The notes: generated from the letters alone by a model not told the origin. DNA of 18,747 nucleotides from Rhodopirellula sp. (GCA_003513555.1 DOPG01000112.1:12308-31054), one strand, 5' to 3'. Shown: positions 8,704 to 16,085, counted from the stretch's first letter. Numbers and translations are program-made.

Positions 8704-8980
8704 CAGAAGTATCCGTTGATTGCTGGGTTGTTATTGCGTTGATTTGGAACCTTGGTGGATGCGTTGCAACCACCCTCTCCTCTGCAGGTGATAATCACTT
8801 TATGCCTGACAAAATGAGGAAAAGATCACCCATCTGGCCAGCGATCTGTCCTGTGATCTTACTGCTTGGGGTGCATCAAGGTAACTTGTGGGCTGTTGAA
8901 TTAATTAACTGCCGGATGCCGGCGTGTTGCGTAGCACTGTCCACGGTACTCCGGGTACCACTTGATCATGAGAAGGACCC
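8704..8980. promoter_or_regulatory. divergent intergenic region between DTW and lipoprotein genes
   Basis: Must hold promoters for both flanking genes if neither is read through. It contains the 8-bp palindrome TTAATTAA (8900-8907), a GCCGG-ATG-CCGGC stem-loop (8911-8923) and a GGTAC/GTACC stem-loop (8945-8959). These are possible operator or leader structures; none matches a site I can name, and no confident sigma-70-like promoter is visible. Confidence 0.3.
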
Positions 8981-9011
8981 ATGCATATTCGTCTCTCGTT
9001 TGCTTTTTTGA
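8802..9011 (+). CDS. doubtful small secreted-protein frame
   Basis: A 69-residue frame from ATG 8802 (second ATG at 8814) whose first part reads like a signal peptide (MRKRSPIWPAICPVILLLG). It overlaps the first 31 bases of the better-supported lipoprotein gene in another frame, has no Shine-Dalgarno and has no recognisable downstream domain. The better start signal in front of 8981 argues for the lipoprotein. Kept only as a low-probability alternative. Confidence 0.12.
   Translation: MPDKMRKRSPIWPAICPVILLLGVHQGNLWAVELINCRMPACCVALSTVLRVPLDHEKDPCIFVSRLLF
8971..8977 (+). promoter_or_regulatory. ribosome binding site of the lipoprotein gene
   Basis: AGAAGGA lies 3 bases before the ATG at 8981. 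Few genes in this window have a Shine-Dalgarno, so it helps choose 8981 over the overlapping frame. The spacing is on the short side. Confidence 0.45.
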
Positions 9012-9436
9012 TTCTTTGTGTTGGCTGTGGTCGAGACGGTGCGTTTGAGGATATTGATACCCGCACTCCGATTGTGAGTGACATTCCGGACGGCAAGCCG
9101 ATGGAGTATCCCAAGTTGTATGTGGACAATGATCTGCCAGAGTATACCGGTGCGATTGTGACAGGCTTGGGACGTCAAGTTGAATCATTGAAAGATGGTG
9201 TGACGGTAACCGCAGTTTCCAATGATTCGATGGAGCTGATTATGCCCTTCTACATCGAAGCAATGGAAAAGCTCGGGTATACATATGACAGCACCAAGTA
9301 CGAGCAGGCTCAACTGGTTGCTGACGCCCCCGTGAGCATGGTGGTTTTCACGAAAGATAAGCTTCGATTTAGTGTGACGCTATTAAAGCTCGAGCAACAG
9401 CAGACCGAGATCAAAACCAGTTTTTCTGAAAATTGA
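8981..9436 (+). CDS. small putative lipoprotein of unknown function
   Basis: 151 residues from ATG 8981. The N-terminus is a short basic/hydrophobic leader (MHIRLSFAFLILCVGC) with C16 as the likely lipidated cysteine. The box is CVGC rather than the usual L-x-G/A-C, so lipidation is probable, not certain. The rest is one compact domain: LPEYTGA (52-58), a strand-rich stretch, then FYIEAMEKLGY (90-100) and a final strand pair. This resembles envelope proteins with the pattern 'P-x-Y-x-G-A ... FY-x3-L-x3-G-[WY]', a layout I know from uncharacterised lipoproteins; I cannot name the family. It would sit on the periplasmic face of a membrane. Stands alone, divergent from the DTW gene. Confidence 0.75.
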   Translation: MHIRLSFAFLILCVGCGRDGAFEDIDTRTPIVSDIPDGKPMEYPKLYVDNDLPEYTGAIVTGLGRQVESLKDGVTVTAVSNDSMELIMPFYIEAMEKLGYTYDSTKYEQAQLVADAPVSMVVFTKDKLRFSVTLLKLEQQQTEIKTSFSEN

Positions 9437-10478
9437 GACACTGTGTTTGTGCTCTTGCGGCTCACCGCTAGATCCAAGTCGTGGATGAACACGCTCTTTC
9501 GGTGTGTTTATCTGGGTGCGGTTGAGCTTCCCAGCGTCGTGAGCCATTCAATGGTAACGAGACTGCGGGCGCTGGCCAGGTGTTAGCTGTTTCTAGACTC
9601 GCAGGCGTTTGGGCGTTTCTGGCTGGGAGCTGACGATTGATTTTCCTCGCCTGAAAAGAGGCTTTGCAGTATTGCTTGCGAGTCCGAGGTGCTGCGTGCT
9701 GGTGGACTAGGTTGTGTTCTAACTGGTGCATCAGCCATTCAGGTGATTGCAGGCTATCGAGCGGGTTGGGTTTGCCTGATCCGCAAAGACCGTGCTGGCT
9801 TGATCCTGGAGTCGTGATTTTTCAGCTTGCGCTGCAAAGGTGCCTCAGGCTGGTTTTCTATTCAGGCTGATTCGCTCGACTTACCTGTCGTGCAGCTACC
9901 CGTTTGGTAAATCGCCCACAGCAGCGCATCAATCACCGGCGATTCGCTGTGAGCCATTGTTAGGCAATCGGCCGTTCGGGCGAGTGTGCTCTGAAGCAGG
10001 CCTGGCTTTTGACGCTGCTGCGTGTCTCAGTTTTGAGTGGCTGCATGGCATTGTCATCATCGCCAATGTCCGGCGGTAATGACTTGCCAACCTGCGATCA
10101 ATTGAGCCTACCGTGTCATTCTCATGCCACCCTCGCCGTGACACCAGTGAGCCGTGACTTGCGATATGGCTCTGGTCTGGATTGATCCGAGTCATGCGAG
10201 GCAAACCTGCGTTGCCAAGGGCGCAGCGGGAAACGATGCGTCCACTTTCTTCGTCGGAAGGGACTCAGCACTGTTGGCAACGTTAGTAAGGTGTTGCAAC
10301 TCGTCTTCACCGTTACTATTCATTAGCCATGCGGTGAAAGAACATGCATTGTCATGGAAGCGTATGGTGCAATCAACGCATCTCTTAGAAAGACACCTCA
10401 ACGCCCTCAAGCACTCATGCAGCGCAAGAATCACGTCGTGTGCTGTGATCGAGTCAACACCACTAATTTCGTTCAGAG
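9437..10478. other. about 1 kb without a supported gene
   Basis: Several frames of 60-100 codons exist on both strands, but none shows domain-like composition, a plausible start site or similarity I recognise. Checked by eye for tRNA T-loop signatures, RNase P, tmRNA and SRP RNA core motifs; none found. The first part (about 9540-10160) is rich in TG/CTG words and repeats near-copies of GAGCCATT (9541, 9951; CAGCCATT at 9731), which could mean a decayed gene. Around 10213-10287 a long-range complement (GTTGCCA with TGGCAAC) encloses a smaller CTTTC/GGAAG hairpin, so a structured RNA is possible but unproven. Confidence 0.5.
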
Positions 10479-10498
10479 TCGCTTGATCCTTCAAGCGA
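10479..10498 (-). other. perfect hairpin downstream of the cold-shock gene
   Basis: TCGCTTGA / TCAAGCGA, an 8-bp perfect stem with a 4-base loop, 42 bases past the cold-shock stop codon. It is the stronger stem of two tandem hairpins there. No U-run follows on the minus strand, so it may be a 3'-UTR stabilising structure or a backup terminator. Confidence 0.45.
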
Positions 10499-10520
10499 TA
10501 TCTGGACGGTGCAAAACGAA

Positions 10521-10541
10521 GATGCTCGCGGGTGCGAGATC
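10521..10541 (-). terminator. probable terminator overlapping the cold-shock stop codon
   Basis: Stem GAT+CTCGC / GCGAG+ATC with a 4-base loop and one bulged base, so 8 pairs in total. On the minus strand it is followed directly by TTCGTTTTGC, a broken U-tract. The last two bases of the csp TGA lie inside the stem, so termination would give an mRNA with almost no 3' tail. Confidence 0.5.
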
Positions 10542-10746
10542 AGTCGTCAGCAAGTTGTACATTCTCAGCACGTGGGCCTTTAGGACCCTGACCTACGGTG
10601 TAAGTCACGTTTTGCCCCTCGTGAAGATCATTGTAAGCGACTCCTTGGCAGGCGGAGCTGTGGAAGAACATGTCTTTCCCGTTGTCCTCTGTGGAAATAA
10701 ATCCAAAACCCTTGTCGGTGAGACGCTTGATCGTTCCCTTTTCCAT
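10540..10746 (-). CDS. cold-shock domain protein (CspA family)
   Basis: 68 residues, the full normal length of a single cold-shock domain. This is a five-stranded OB-fold that binds single-stranded RNA or DNA and melts mRNA structure. RNP1 is KGFGFIS (12-18) and RNP2 is DMFFHSS (25-31). The G-x-I-K-R-L start and the KGPRAENV end are typical. ATG 10746 is preceded by an A/G-rich GATAAAGAAAG rather than a clear Shine-Dalgarno. It stands alone: a strong terminator-like hairpin at 10943-10968 separates it from the upstream gene, and two hairpins follow the stop. A hairpin at 10784-10803 lies in its likely 5' leader. Whether it responds to cold cannot be read from sequence; many such proteins are constitutive. 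Confidence 0.96.
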   Translation of the reverse strand: MEKGTIKRLTDKGFGFISTEDNGKDMFFHSSACQGVAYNDLHEGQNVTYTVGQGPKGPRAENVQLADD

Positions 10747-10783
10747 CTTTCTTTATCCAATACTTCTTCTGGTAGTTAGCAAA

Positions 10784-10803
10784 TATCTCAACAGGTAGAG
10801 ATA
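10784..10803 (-). promoter_or_regulatory. hairpin in the cold-shock 5' leader
   Basis: TATCTC / GAGATA, a 6-bp perfect AT-rich stem with an 8-base loop, about 38-57 bases upstream of the start codon on the minus strand. Cold-shock mRNAs in some bacteria use temperature-sensitive leader structures; a weak AT-rich stem here fits that idea but does not prove it. Confidence 0.3.
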
Positions 10804-10942
10804 CGTTGCCACAACTATACCGATCCAGCCCCGTGGTGTGTGCTCCGAAGGCGTTGAAATGCCCTGTGGAATGAAAAAACCCTCAAATTGAGCTGATTTG
10901 CGGCCCCCAGATCTGTGCCTAGAGTGCGTAATAGGCAAAATC

Positions 10943-10968
10943 TGCCATGCCTGAGCTTTTGCATGGCA
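10943..10968 (-). terminator. probable bidirectional intrinsic terminator
   Basis: Perfect 8-bp stem TGCCATGC / GCATGGCA with a 10-base loop, flanked by AAAATC on the left and TTTT on the right, so both strands get a short U-run after the stem. It lies 128 bases past the stop of the minus-strand membrane-protein gene and upstream of the cold-shock leader, so its likely job is to end that upstream transcript. Confidence 0.6.
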
Positions 10969-11096
10969 TTTTGGTGGATGGGGCTGTATTAGCGAGTTTT
11001 CATTCGATTCTCAGTGGATCGTTGGGCTCGCTTGAGGATAGATCTGGGTGTTAGCCATGCAAACTTCTTGTTGGCCCGCAGTAGCGTTGGGGGGCC

Positions 11097-11861
11097 TTAA
11101 CGAAGCCTGCAAAATGCATAAATCTCTCTCAGCAGTTCCTGTTGCTCCTGAGTGTCATTGTTGGGGGACTGGGTTCCTTTCGCGTATTTGGCAACCTTCG
11201 TCAACATTTCGCATGCTTTCCGCGGCTCACGCTGAGCAGCGAACTCCTCACCTTTTTCTGAGAGATCTATCAGTAGGTTTAAGTACTTGGCATTCTTGTC
11301 CTGTCGCGCGAACAAGTCGTCACTTTGTCTGATCCTGAGCTCTCTTGCGCGGTTGATGAAGCCCGAAATGATAAATACATGATCGCCGGTAATCTCTGAA
11401 TTTTCTATCTTCTCAGCCTGCGTTGACCATTCACTGTTGAGCTTTTTATTCTCTTGACCCCAGTTTGCCTGGGGTTCACTCACGCCGGCAATTGGGTTGG
11501 AATTGCCCGATCGCAGGTAAAGAAAAACTGCTATGGCAACCAAAGCTCCGGCGATCAGCACGTTGAGGAATTGACAGATCAGCAGGCCTTGCTGCACCCG
11601 TATCACGTGGTTCTTGACTCCGCGCACTTGCCGTTGCAGTTTTACCTGTTCCTCGAGCAGTTCCCGCATGCTCGGTTCGCTTGTGGCATCTTGTTGGAAT
11701 GCCTCGGCTGATTCGGTTCGGTGTTTCGTCTGCCGCTGCAGGAAGTCAGCGAGTTGAGCTTCGGTGGGGGCGGAACCGGATCGCGGGTTCACAACGCAGT
11801 CAGACGTTGATTGCCCCTCTGTGCCTGAGACGTTCAAAGGCTTGTCCTGCGGCTTATTCAA
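11097..11861 (-). CDS. single-span membrane protein with coiled-coil and helical C-terminal region, unknown function
   Basis: 254 residues. The start is TTG at 11861: no ATG lies upstream before an in-frame TAA at 11901-11903, and the first internal Met is residue 65. GGAAAG sits six bases before the TTG. Residues 1-62 are polar and probably disordered. About 63-92 (MRELLEEQVKLQRQVRGVKN) looks like a coiled coil. About 93-116 (LICQFLNVLIAGALVAIAVF) is one membrane span, with no signal peptide, so the N-terminus is probably cytoplasmic. About 150-254 is charged and helical, possibly TPR-like (REPRKACEMLTKVAKYAKG). No family is recognised. A terminator-like hairpin follows at 10943-10968; it is 209 bases from the upstream esterase gene, so it may be a separate unit. 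Confidence 0.78.
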   Translation of the reverse strand: MNKPQDKPLNVSGTEGQSTSDCVVNPRSGSAPTEAQLADFLQRQTKHRTESAEAFQQDATSEPSMRELLEEQVKLQRQVRGVKNHVIRVQQGLLICQFLNVLIAGALVAIAVFLYLRSGNSNPIAGVSEPQANWGQENKKLNSEWSTQAEKIENSEITGDHVFIISGFINRARELRIRQSDDLFARQDKNAKYLNLLIDLSEKGEEFAAQREPRKACEMLTKVAKYAKGTQSPNNDTQEQQELLREIYAFCRLR

Positions 11862-11867
11862 TGGTGT

Positions 11868-11873
11868 CTTTCC
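11868..11873 (-). promoter_or_regulatory. Shine-Dalgarno-like site supporting a TTG start
   Basis: GGAAAG on the minus strand with six bases to the TTG at 11861. It is a partial match to the anti-SD complement, but well spaced and the only nearby candidate, so it decides the rare start codon. Confidence 0.4.
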
Positions 11874-12070
11874 GTTGAGAGGCGTTCGTTTGCGAATCGC
11901 TTACCAAGCCTTGGGTTCACTTTGCCAGTAAGTGTGCGTTCACCTTGGAAGCTCGTATCGATTGATTCATCTCGTTAGTGGTGAATCCGATGGGCTCGCG
12001 ATCATGACGCTAAGTTAAGTGCCTCGTTGACTGTTGCAGGTCTAAGCTATCACGTTGATCCACTACCCGT

Positions 12071-13003
12071 TTACCGTTTGAGGTTCAGTAACTGGAGCAT
12101 GGCTTGGCCCATCCCTTCGCCGATCAGGTAGTAAGTTTCTGCATTGCTGTTCCAGTGATAGGCTTGGCCCGAGGGTGATACCTCTTTTGGGCGATAGAAG
12201 TCCTTGGTGCCGACAAACTTTACGTTGCCTTGGAATTCTTTTCGTTTGGCTACGGCTGCTTGCGCTTTCATAAGTGATACTGCCCGAGGGTGTTTTTCTT
12301 CCCAACCGCTCATGCCCGTTTCTGCAATGACAAAAGGAAGTTTGGGTGCGTTGACGTCTTTTCGAATGTCACTGATGAAGTGAGTCATGTTTTGTTCGTA
12401 TTCATCATTGAAGGCCTGGTTGACGCGATCATTCCAGCCTTGGTGCCAGCCGAATCCTGCCAATTCAAAGTTGTGGTCTGCATAACTTGGGAACAGTGTT
12501 TTGGCATCGCGAAGAGTTGTTCGGGTCAAGCGTAGGAGTTCCTGATAATACTCACCCACCTCGCCACCGGCAGATGGCGGACGGAAATCTTTACCCAAGC
12601 TCTTGCCTCCCCACGCAACCTTGATCAGCAAAACCGGTGCCTCGAATGCGTCGCCGACCACTTGCCCAAAGCCCAGTTCAGGGCCTATGAAGCCCTCGCG
12701 GTGACCATAGCCCGGCGTTAGATTCCCTTTTCGGTCCAAGTAGACAATTTGAACGTCTGATCGCTCTTTCCAGTCTCCCGTCGCGTCGACCAGTGGACTG
12801 TACTTCTTCGAAGTGGTCGGATGGTTGACCAGCCACTCCAAGGATCCCTTGCCGGCGTTGGATCGCGGTTCGGCATCAACCTTTCCATGTCCTTGCATGT
12901 TCGATTGGCCTGCAAGAACAAACACTTTGACAGTCTCGGTTGCAGATGCCGAAGACCACGTTGCAACAGCAATATACGCCAGAAGAACAAAAAAACGAGT
13001 CAT
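12071..13003 (-). CDS. secreted SASA-type carbohydrate acetylesterase (sialate O-acetylesterase-like)
   Basis: 310 residues from ATG 13003; an upstream in-frame ATG at 13102 would bury the signal peptide (MTRFFVLLAYIAVATWSSAS, cleavage near ATE). SGNH-hydrolase of the SASA/DUF303 family, which removes acetyl groups from sugars, for example acetylxylan or sialic acid. Block I is VLAGQSNMQGHG with catalytic S34; a Gly oxyanion region follows at KVAWGGKSL; the family block FGWHQGWND is at 184-192 (usual form WxQGExD); and the C-terminal AYHWNSNAETYYLIGEGMG (281-299) has the probable catalytic H283. Length is normal. Probably secreted or periplasmic, working with other glycan-degrading enzymes. 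The exact acetylated substrate is unknown. Confidence 0.9.
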   Translation of the reverse strand: MTRFFVLLAYIAVATWSSASATETVKVFVLAGQSNMQGHGKVDAEPRSNAGKGSLEWLVNHPTTSKKYSPLVDATGDWKERSDVQIVYLDRKGNLTPGYGHREGFIGPELGFGQVVGDAFEAPVLLIKVAWGGKSLGKDFRPPSAGGEVGEYYQELLRLTRTTLRDAKTLFPSYADHNFELAGFGWHQGWNDRVNQAFNDEYEQNMTHFISDIRKDVNAPKLPFVIAETGMSGWEEKHPRAVSLMKAQAAVAKRKEFQGNVKFVGTKDFYRPKEVSPSGQAYHWNSNAETYYLIGEGMGQAMLQLLNLKR

Positions 13004-13513
13004 CGGTGCTAGGTGTCCGGTCTGAAGGGAGTCGTGGGTAATCGTTAGAAGATTAATTCGGGTGCGATAGGGGCCTTGGGATTGGTATCCATGATACTGC
13101 ATTTAGAAGCCGAGTTTCGATGCATTGTTTCATTCCTCCCATTCTGCGATCCCCATTCATCTATTTCCATTTTGCAAAACATTCTCTGGCTATGATTTCT
13201 TCCGTAGAGCACGGTCGTTGCAATATCTGCCATTGCAAGATGTGACTGTTCAACTGTTTACGGCAATCTCGTGCACTGAATGTGAATTTTCGTTCAAGTA
13301 TTGATTTTGCTGTAATTGGTGTTGCGGATATGCGCCACGGATGCATCGATGAGGTGTGCACCGTCGATTCGTGAAAGGGTGTGATTTATTGCATGGCACC
13401 CTGACGCCGTCATATCGTTTATTCTGTACGGAAATGTTTTAGCTGTTCGTTTGTGACCTTTGAGAATAAGCCCCATGTTGTTTTCCAGTTTTCCTTGTCT
13501 TGCTAACAATGGG
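13004..13513. promoter_or_regulatory. divergent intergenic region between SASA esterase and lactonase genes
   Basis: 510 bases between oppositely oriented genes, so it should contain both promoters. I see no convincing gene; short frames on both strands look random. Two copies of the palindrome TTGCAA lie 15 bases apart (13218-13223 and 13233-13238), a possible dimer-binding site though not a recognised operator. No confident -35/-10 pair and no Shine-Dalgarno were found on either side. Confidence 0.35.
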
Positions 13514-14791
13514 ATGAGTCGTATGAAGCGTCAAGCTGGCGAGACAGTTGGGCTCTTGGGTATCTGCGGCTTTTTCTGCCTGATGTGGTTCAATCCCGTG
13601 CAAGCTCAGGGGACAGAGAAGGCGCCATTAATGGCATATGTTGGAACGTTCAGTTCTCCTCTCGAGGATATGCTTCCAACGCAGGTGGATCTGCCGCCCG
13701 GGAATGGGCAGGGGATACATCATTTCGAAGTCGACCGAGAGACTGGGGACTTGACGCCCGCGGGAGTTACTCGCAGCGGCACGAGTCCGAGTTGCCTGGT
13801 TATCAATGCAGCAGGTACACGGCTTTATTCCGCGAACGAAACGGATCGCCTGAACGGTACCAAGGAAGGAACTGTCAGTGCGTATGCAATCGATGCTCAG
13901 AACGGTCAGCTTGCACTGCTTAATACAGTTCCTTCCGGAGGAGCTGGTCCGACTTACGTTAGTATTCATCCCTCGGGTCGTTACCTGCTAGTTGCTAACT
14001 ATTTTGGTGGGTCGGTTGCTGTCTTGCCAATTCAGAAGGATGGACGCCTCGGTGAAGCAACAGACGTGAAGGTTGATGAGGGCAAGATCGGGCCCACGAC
14101 TTCCTCAAACGCTCCGGTTGGTAGCAAAGCTTTCAGTGGTCATGATCGCACGCACGCTCACATGATTCAGGCTGATCCATCAGGGAAATTCGTGCTGCAT
14201 GTCGATCTTGGTCTAGATCGAATTTATGTTTGGAGGTTTGACGTGAATACGGGAACACTGACACCTGCAAAGCGACCACAAATCGCTTTGCCAGCCGGCG
14301 ATGGGCCACGGCATTTCCATTTTCATCCCAATGGAAGATGGTTTTATTCGATTCAGGAAGAAGGTTCGACGATCGTGCTGTTCGACTATCGCAGCGACAC
14401 CGGCGAATTAAGTTCGCGCCAAACCATTTCAACTTTGCCCAAGGGGTTTGCCGGTAGCAATTTCTGCTCGGAGATTTTAGTTTCCAATGATGGACGTTTT
14501 GTGTACGCCGGTAATCGTTTGCACGATAGTATCGGTGTTTTTTCTGTAGGTTCGAATGGTGAACTGAAGCATGTGGCTGATGAGTGGACTCGAGGCAACT
14601 ATCCACGTAGTTTCAGCTTTGATCCCACTGGAACTTTCCTGTACTGCGGAAATCAACGAGCCGACCACGTTTCTGTCTTCAAAGTGGATAAGCAAAGTGG
14701 TCGGCTGGAATTCACCGGCGAATATGTTCCCGTCGGAAATCCTTCTCACATCGTTTTTCTTGATCTGGCTGAATTGGCGGCTGGGAATTGA
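13514..14791 (+). CDS. secreted lactonase-family seven-bladed beta-propeller (6-phosphogluconolactonase-like)
   Basis: 425 residues from ATG 13514. An ATG nine bases further (13523) is equally possible; the ATG at 13460 would add 18 residues ahead of the leader. Export leader about 1-32 (GLLGICGFFCLMWFNPVQAQ). The rest is a beta-propeller of the lactonase (Pgl/YbhE, PF10282) family: repeated units such as FEVDRETGDLTPAG, YVSIHPSGRYLLVANYFGGS (148-167), HAHMIQADPSGKFVLHVDLG (214-233), GPRHFHFHPNGRW (264-276) and SFSFDPTGTFLYCGNQ (366-381). Cytoplasmic YbhE hydrolyses 6-phosphogluconolactone, but the export signal makes that substrate unlikely here; a sugar lactone or aldonolactone outside the cytoplasm is a better guess, and such exported propellers are common in planctomycetes. 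Confidence 0.9.
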   Translation: MSRMKRQAGETVGLLGICGFFCLMWFNPVQAQGTEKAPLMAYVGTFSSPLEDMLPTQVDLPPGNGQGIHHFEVDRETGDLTPAGVTRSGTSPSCLVINAAGTRLYSANETDRLNGTKEGTVSAYAIDAQNGQLALLNTVPSGGAGPTYVSIHPSGRYLLVANYFGGSVAVLPIQKDGRLGEATDVKVDEGKIGPTTSSNAPVGSKAFSGHDRTHAHMIQADPSGKFVLHVDLGLDRIYVWRFDVNTGTLTPAKRPQIALPAGDGPRHFHFHPNGRWFYSIQEEGSTIVLFDYRSDTGELSSRQTISTLPKGFAGSNFCSEILVSNDGRFVYAGNRLHDSIGVFSVGSNGELKHVADEWTRGNYPRSFSFDPTGTFLYCGNQRADHVSVFKVDKQSGRLEFTGEYVPVGNPSHIVFLDLAELAAGN

Positions 14792-14881
14792 CATTGTGGA
14801 TGACGCGCAGCGGAGTCCCGGAAAAGTCGGGGGAACAGCCAGATCCCGCATTGAGAACCGAGTGCTGCAGTTTTTCAATCT

Positions 14882-14896
14882 GGCACGATCCGTGCC
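14882..14896 (+). terminator. probable terminator of the lactonase gene
   Basis: Perfect 6-bp GC-rich stem GGCACG / CGTGCC with a 3-base loop, 90 bases past the stop, followed by a T-rich but interrupted tract (TGTTGGTTTCGTGTTTT). It lies well before the lipase start, so the two genes are probably separate transcripts. Confidence 0.5.
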
Positions 14897-14985
14897 TGTT
14901 GGTTTCGTGTTTTGGCGATATGAAGTAATGGCTAGAATTCGATTGGTGAGGAATATCTGGAGTTGCTGGTGATCACGTAGAAATT

Positions 14986-15000
14986 GGGGGGAAGGGGAGG
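14986..15000 (+). promoter_or_regulatory. purine-rich ribosome binding region of the lipase gene
   Basis: GGGGGGAAGGGGAGG ends 11 bases before the ATG at 15012 and touches a GTG at 15000. The GGAGG part is far for ATG 15012, while GGAAGGGG better spaces the GTG, so either start is possible; the difference is four residues. Confidence 0.4.
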
Positions 15001-15011
15001 TGTCTTGTTCT

Positions 15012-16064
15012 ATGAAATGGCATTTTTTTCGCTGCGGCTTGCTGTGTTTGTGTCTGATTTGGTTGTCAGAGTCAGGCATCGGCACAAACATAATTCATGC
15101 CCAGCAACTTGACTTGCAGCACAGCGGGGACTGGCCGCAGAAGCGAATGCCTCGAGTTCAAACTTTCGAGACCCTCTTTCAACCGAATTATAGTCATGCT
15201 TATCTGCACCATGCTTCCCGCGTGCCATTTCAGCATCAGGCGCGAGAGTTTGATTTTGCCAACGCGTGGTGGTTGGCAGAAATGTCGATGCTTGCCTACG
15301 CAGATGGGAATGGGTTTGTTGAGAGACAGCTTCGATCAGCTGGAATGCAGGGCGTAAGATTCTTCCGCAGTCCCGAGGACAGTAGTCATCACACTCAGGC
15401 AATCATGACATTCAATGCGAATGCAGTGATTGTTGCATTTCGCGGAACTGAGCCAAATGAGTGGAAGGACTTCAAGACCGATCTTGAGGCGCAGCAGGTC
15501 GAGCTGGCCTCGGGTGGTAAAGTACACGCAGGTTTCCATGCCGGTGTTGATATGATTTGGTCACAAATGCAGCAGGAACTGGCGCGTTTGGCATCCGGCA
15601 CCCGAACTGTGTGGTTCACCGGTCACAGCCTTGGCGCTGCGTTGGCAGTCTTGGCTGCCCATCGGTATGAAAATCCGGCAGTAGTTTACACCTTTGGTGC
15701 ACCACGGGTCGGAAACGTTAAGTTTTCCGAACGCTATCGGCAGAAAACATTCCGGATCGTCAATAATGCGGATCTGGTCACGGACTTGCCGCCACCGATT
15801 TGGTATCGCCATGTGGGTGAACTGATTTATCTGGACAGCCGTCATGAAGCGCATCGAAACATGAAAATGTCTTCCATATTGCAGGATAAAGCCCGCGGCC
15901 AAGGTCAGGCGGTCACGCAACGAATCAAGGAGTGGTCGAATCTGAAATTGGATGACAGACCGGTCAAGCCACTGTTGGATCATGCGCCAATTGCCTACGT
16001 GGTGCATTGCTGGAATTTGCTGATTGAACAGCGCAGAAAGAACCGCGCCACATTGTGGCCCTGA
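15012..16064 (+). CDS. secreted class 3 lipase-family hydrolase
   Basis: 350 residues from ATG 15012 (a GTG at 15000 would add four). Signal peptide about 1-31 (MKWHFFRCGLLCLCLIWL...IIHA). Alpha/beta hydrolase of the Lipase_3 family: VIVAFRGTEPNEW (139-151) supplies the oxyanion region, VHAGFHAGVD (171-180) is typical, S206 in GHSLGAA is the nucleophile, YTFGAPRVGN (226-235) is a family signature, D254 in NNADLVTDLPP is the acid, and H324 in LLDHAPIAY is the likely catalytic His near the end. The triad is complete. Probably hydrolyses acylglycerols or related esters outside the cytoplasm; chain-length preference cannot be read. It follows the lactonase gene on the same strand after 220 bases with a terminator-like hairpin between. 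Confidence 0.92.
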   Translation: MKWHFFRCGLLCLCLIWLSESGIGTNIIHAQQLDLQHSGDWPQKRMPRVQTFETLFQPNYSHAYLHHASRVPFQHQAREFDFANAWWLAEMSMLAYADGNGFVERQLRSAGMQGVRFFRSPEDSSHHTQAIMTFNANAVIVAFRGTEPNEWKDFKTDLEAQQVELASGGKVHAGFHAGVDMIWSQMQQELARLASGTRTVWFTGHSLGAALAVLAAHRYENPAVVYTFGAPRVGNVKFSERYRQKTFRIVNNADLVTDLPPPIWYRHVGELIYLDSRHEAHRNMKMSSILQDKARGQGQAVTQRIKEWSNLKLDDRPVKPLLDHAPIAYVVHCWNLLIEQRRKNRATLWP

Positions 16065-16071
16065 CCAATGC

Positions 16072-16085
16072 AGCTCAATTGAGCT
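16072..16085. repeat. perfect 14-bp palindrome after the lipase gene
   Basis: AGCTCAATTGAGCT begins 8 bases past the lipase stop. As RNA it gives only a 5-bp stem with loop AATT and is followed by TTAACG, so a weak terminator or a protein-binding site are both possible. Confidence 0.4.

Larger units (their letters stand above)
10747..11096. promoter_or_regulatory. cold-shock gene leader/promoter region plus upstream terminator
   Basis: 350 bases without a gene. The part nearest the cold-shock start should carry its 5' leader and promoter. A TATAGT (minus strand, 10814-10819) could be a -10 box, but no good -35 lies at the right distance. The far part holds the terminator-like hairpin at 10943-10968. 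No small open frame here is convincing. Confidence 0.4.

Noticed and set aside
8871..8960. Short stem-loops and TTAATTAA before the lipoprotein gene as a riboswitch
   Set aside because: The stems are only 5 bp, do not build a joint fold and match no aptamer that I know.
9457..9468. GCGG-CTCA-CCGC as terminator of the lipoprotein gene
   Set aside because: The stem is only four pairs and no U-run follows.
10192..10494. 100-codon minus-strand frame after the cold-shock gene
   Set aside because: TTG start without a Shine-Dalgarno, lying inside a stable hairpin, with no recognisable domain.
13004..13102. Upstream start of the SASA esterase
   Set aside because: It would place 33 polar residues before an obvious signal peptide.
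14477..15091. 204-codon minus-strand frame
   Set aside because: Mostly antisense to the lactonase propeller and the lipase start; no domain.
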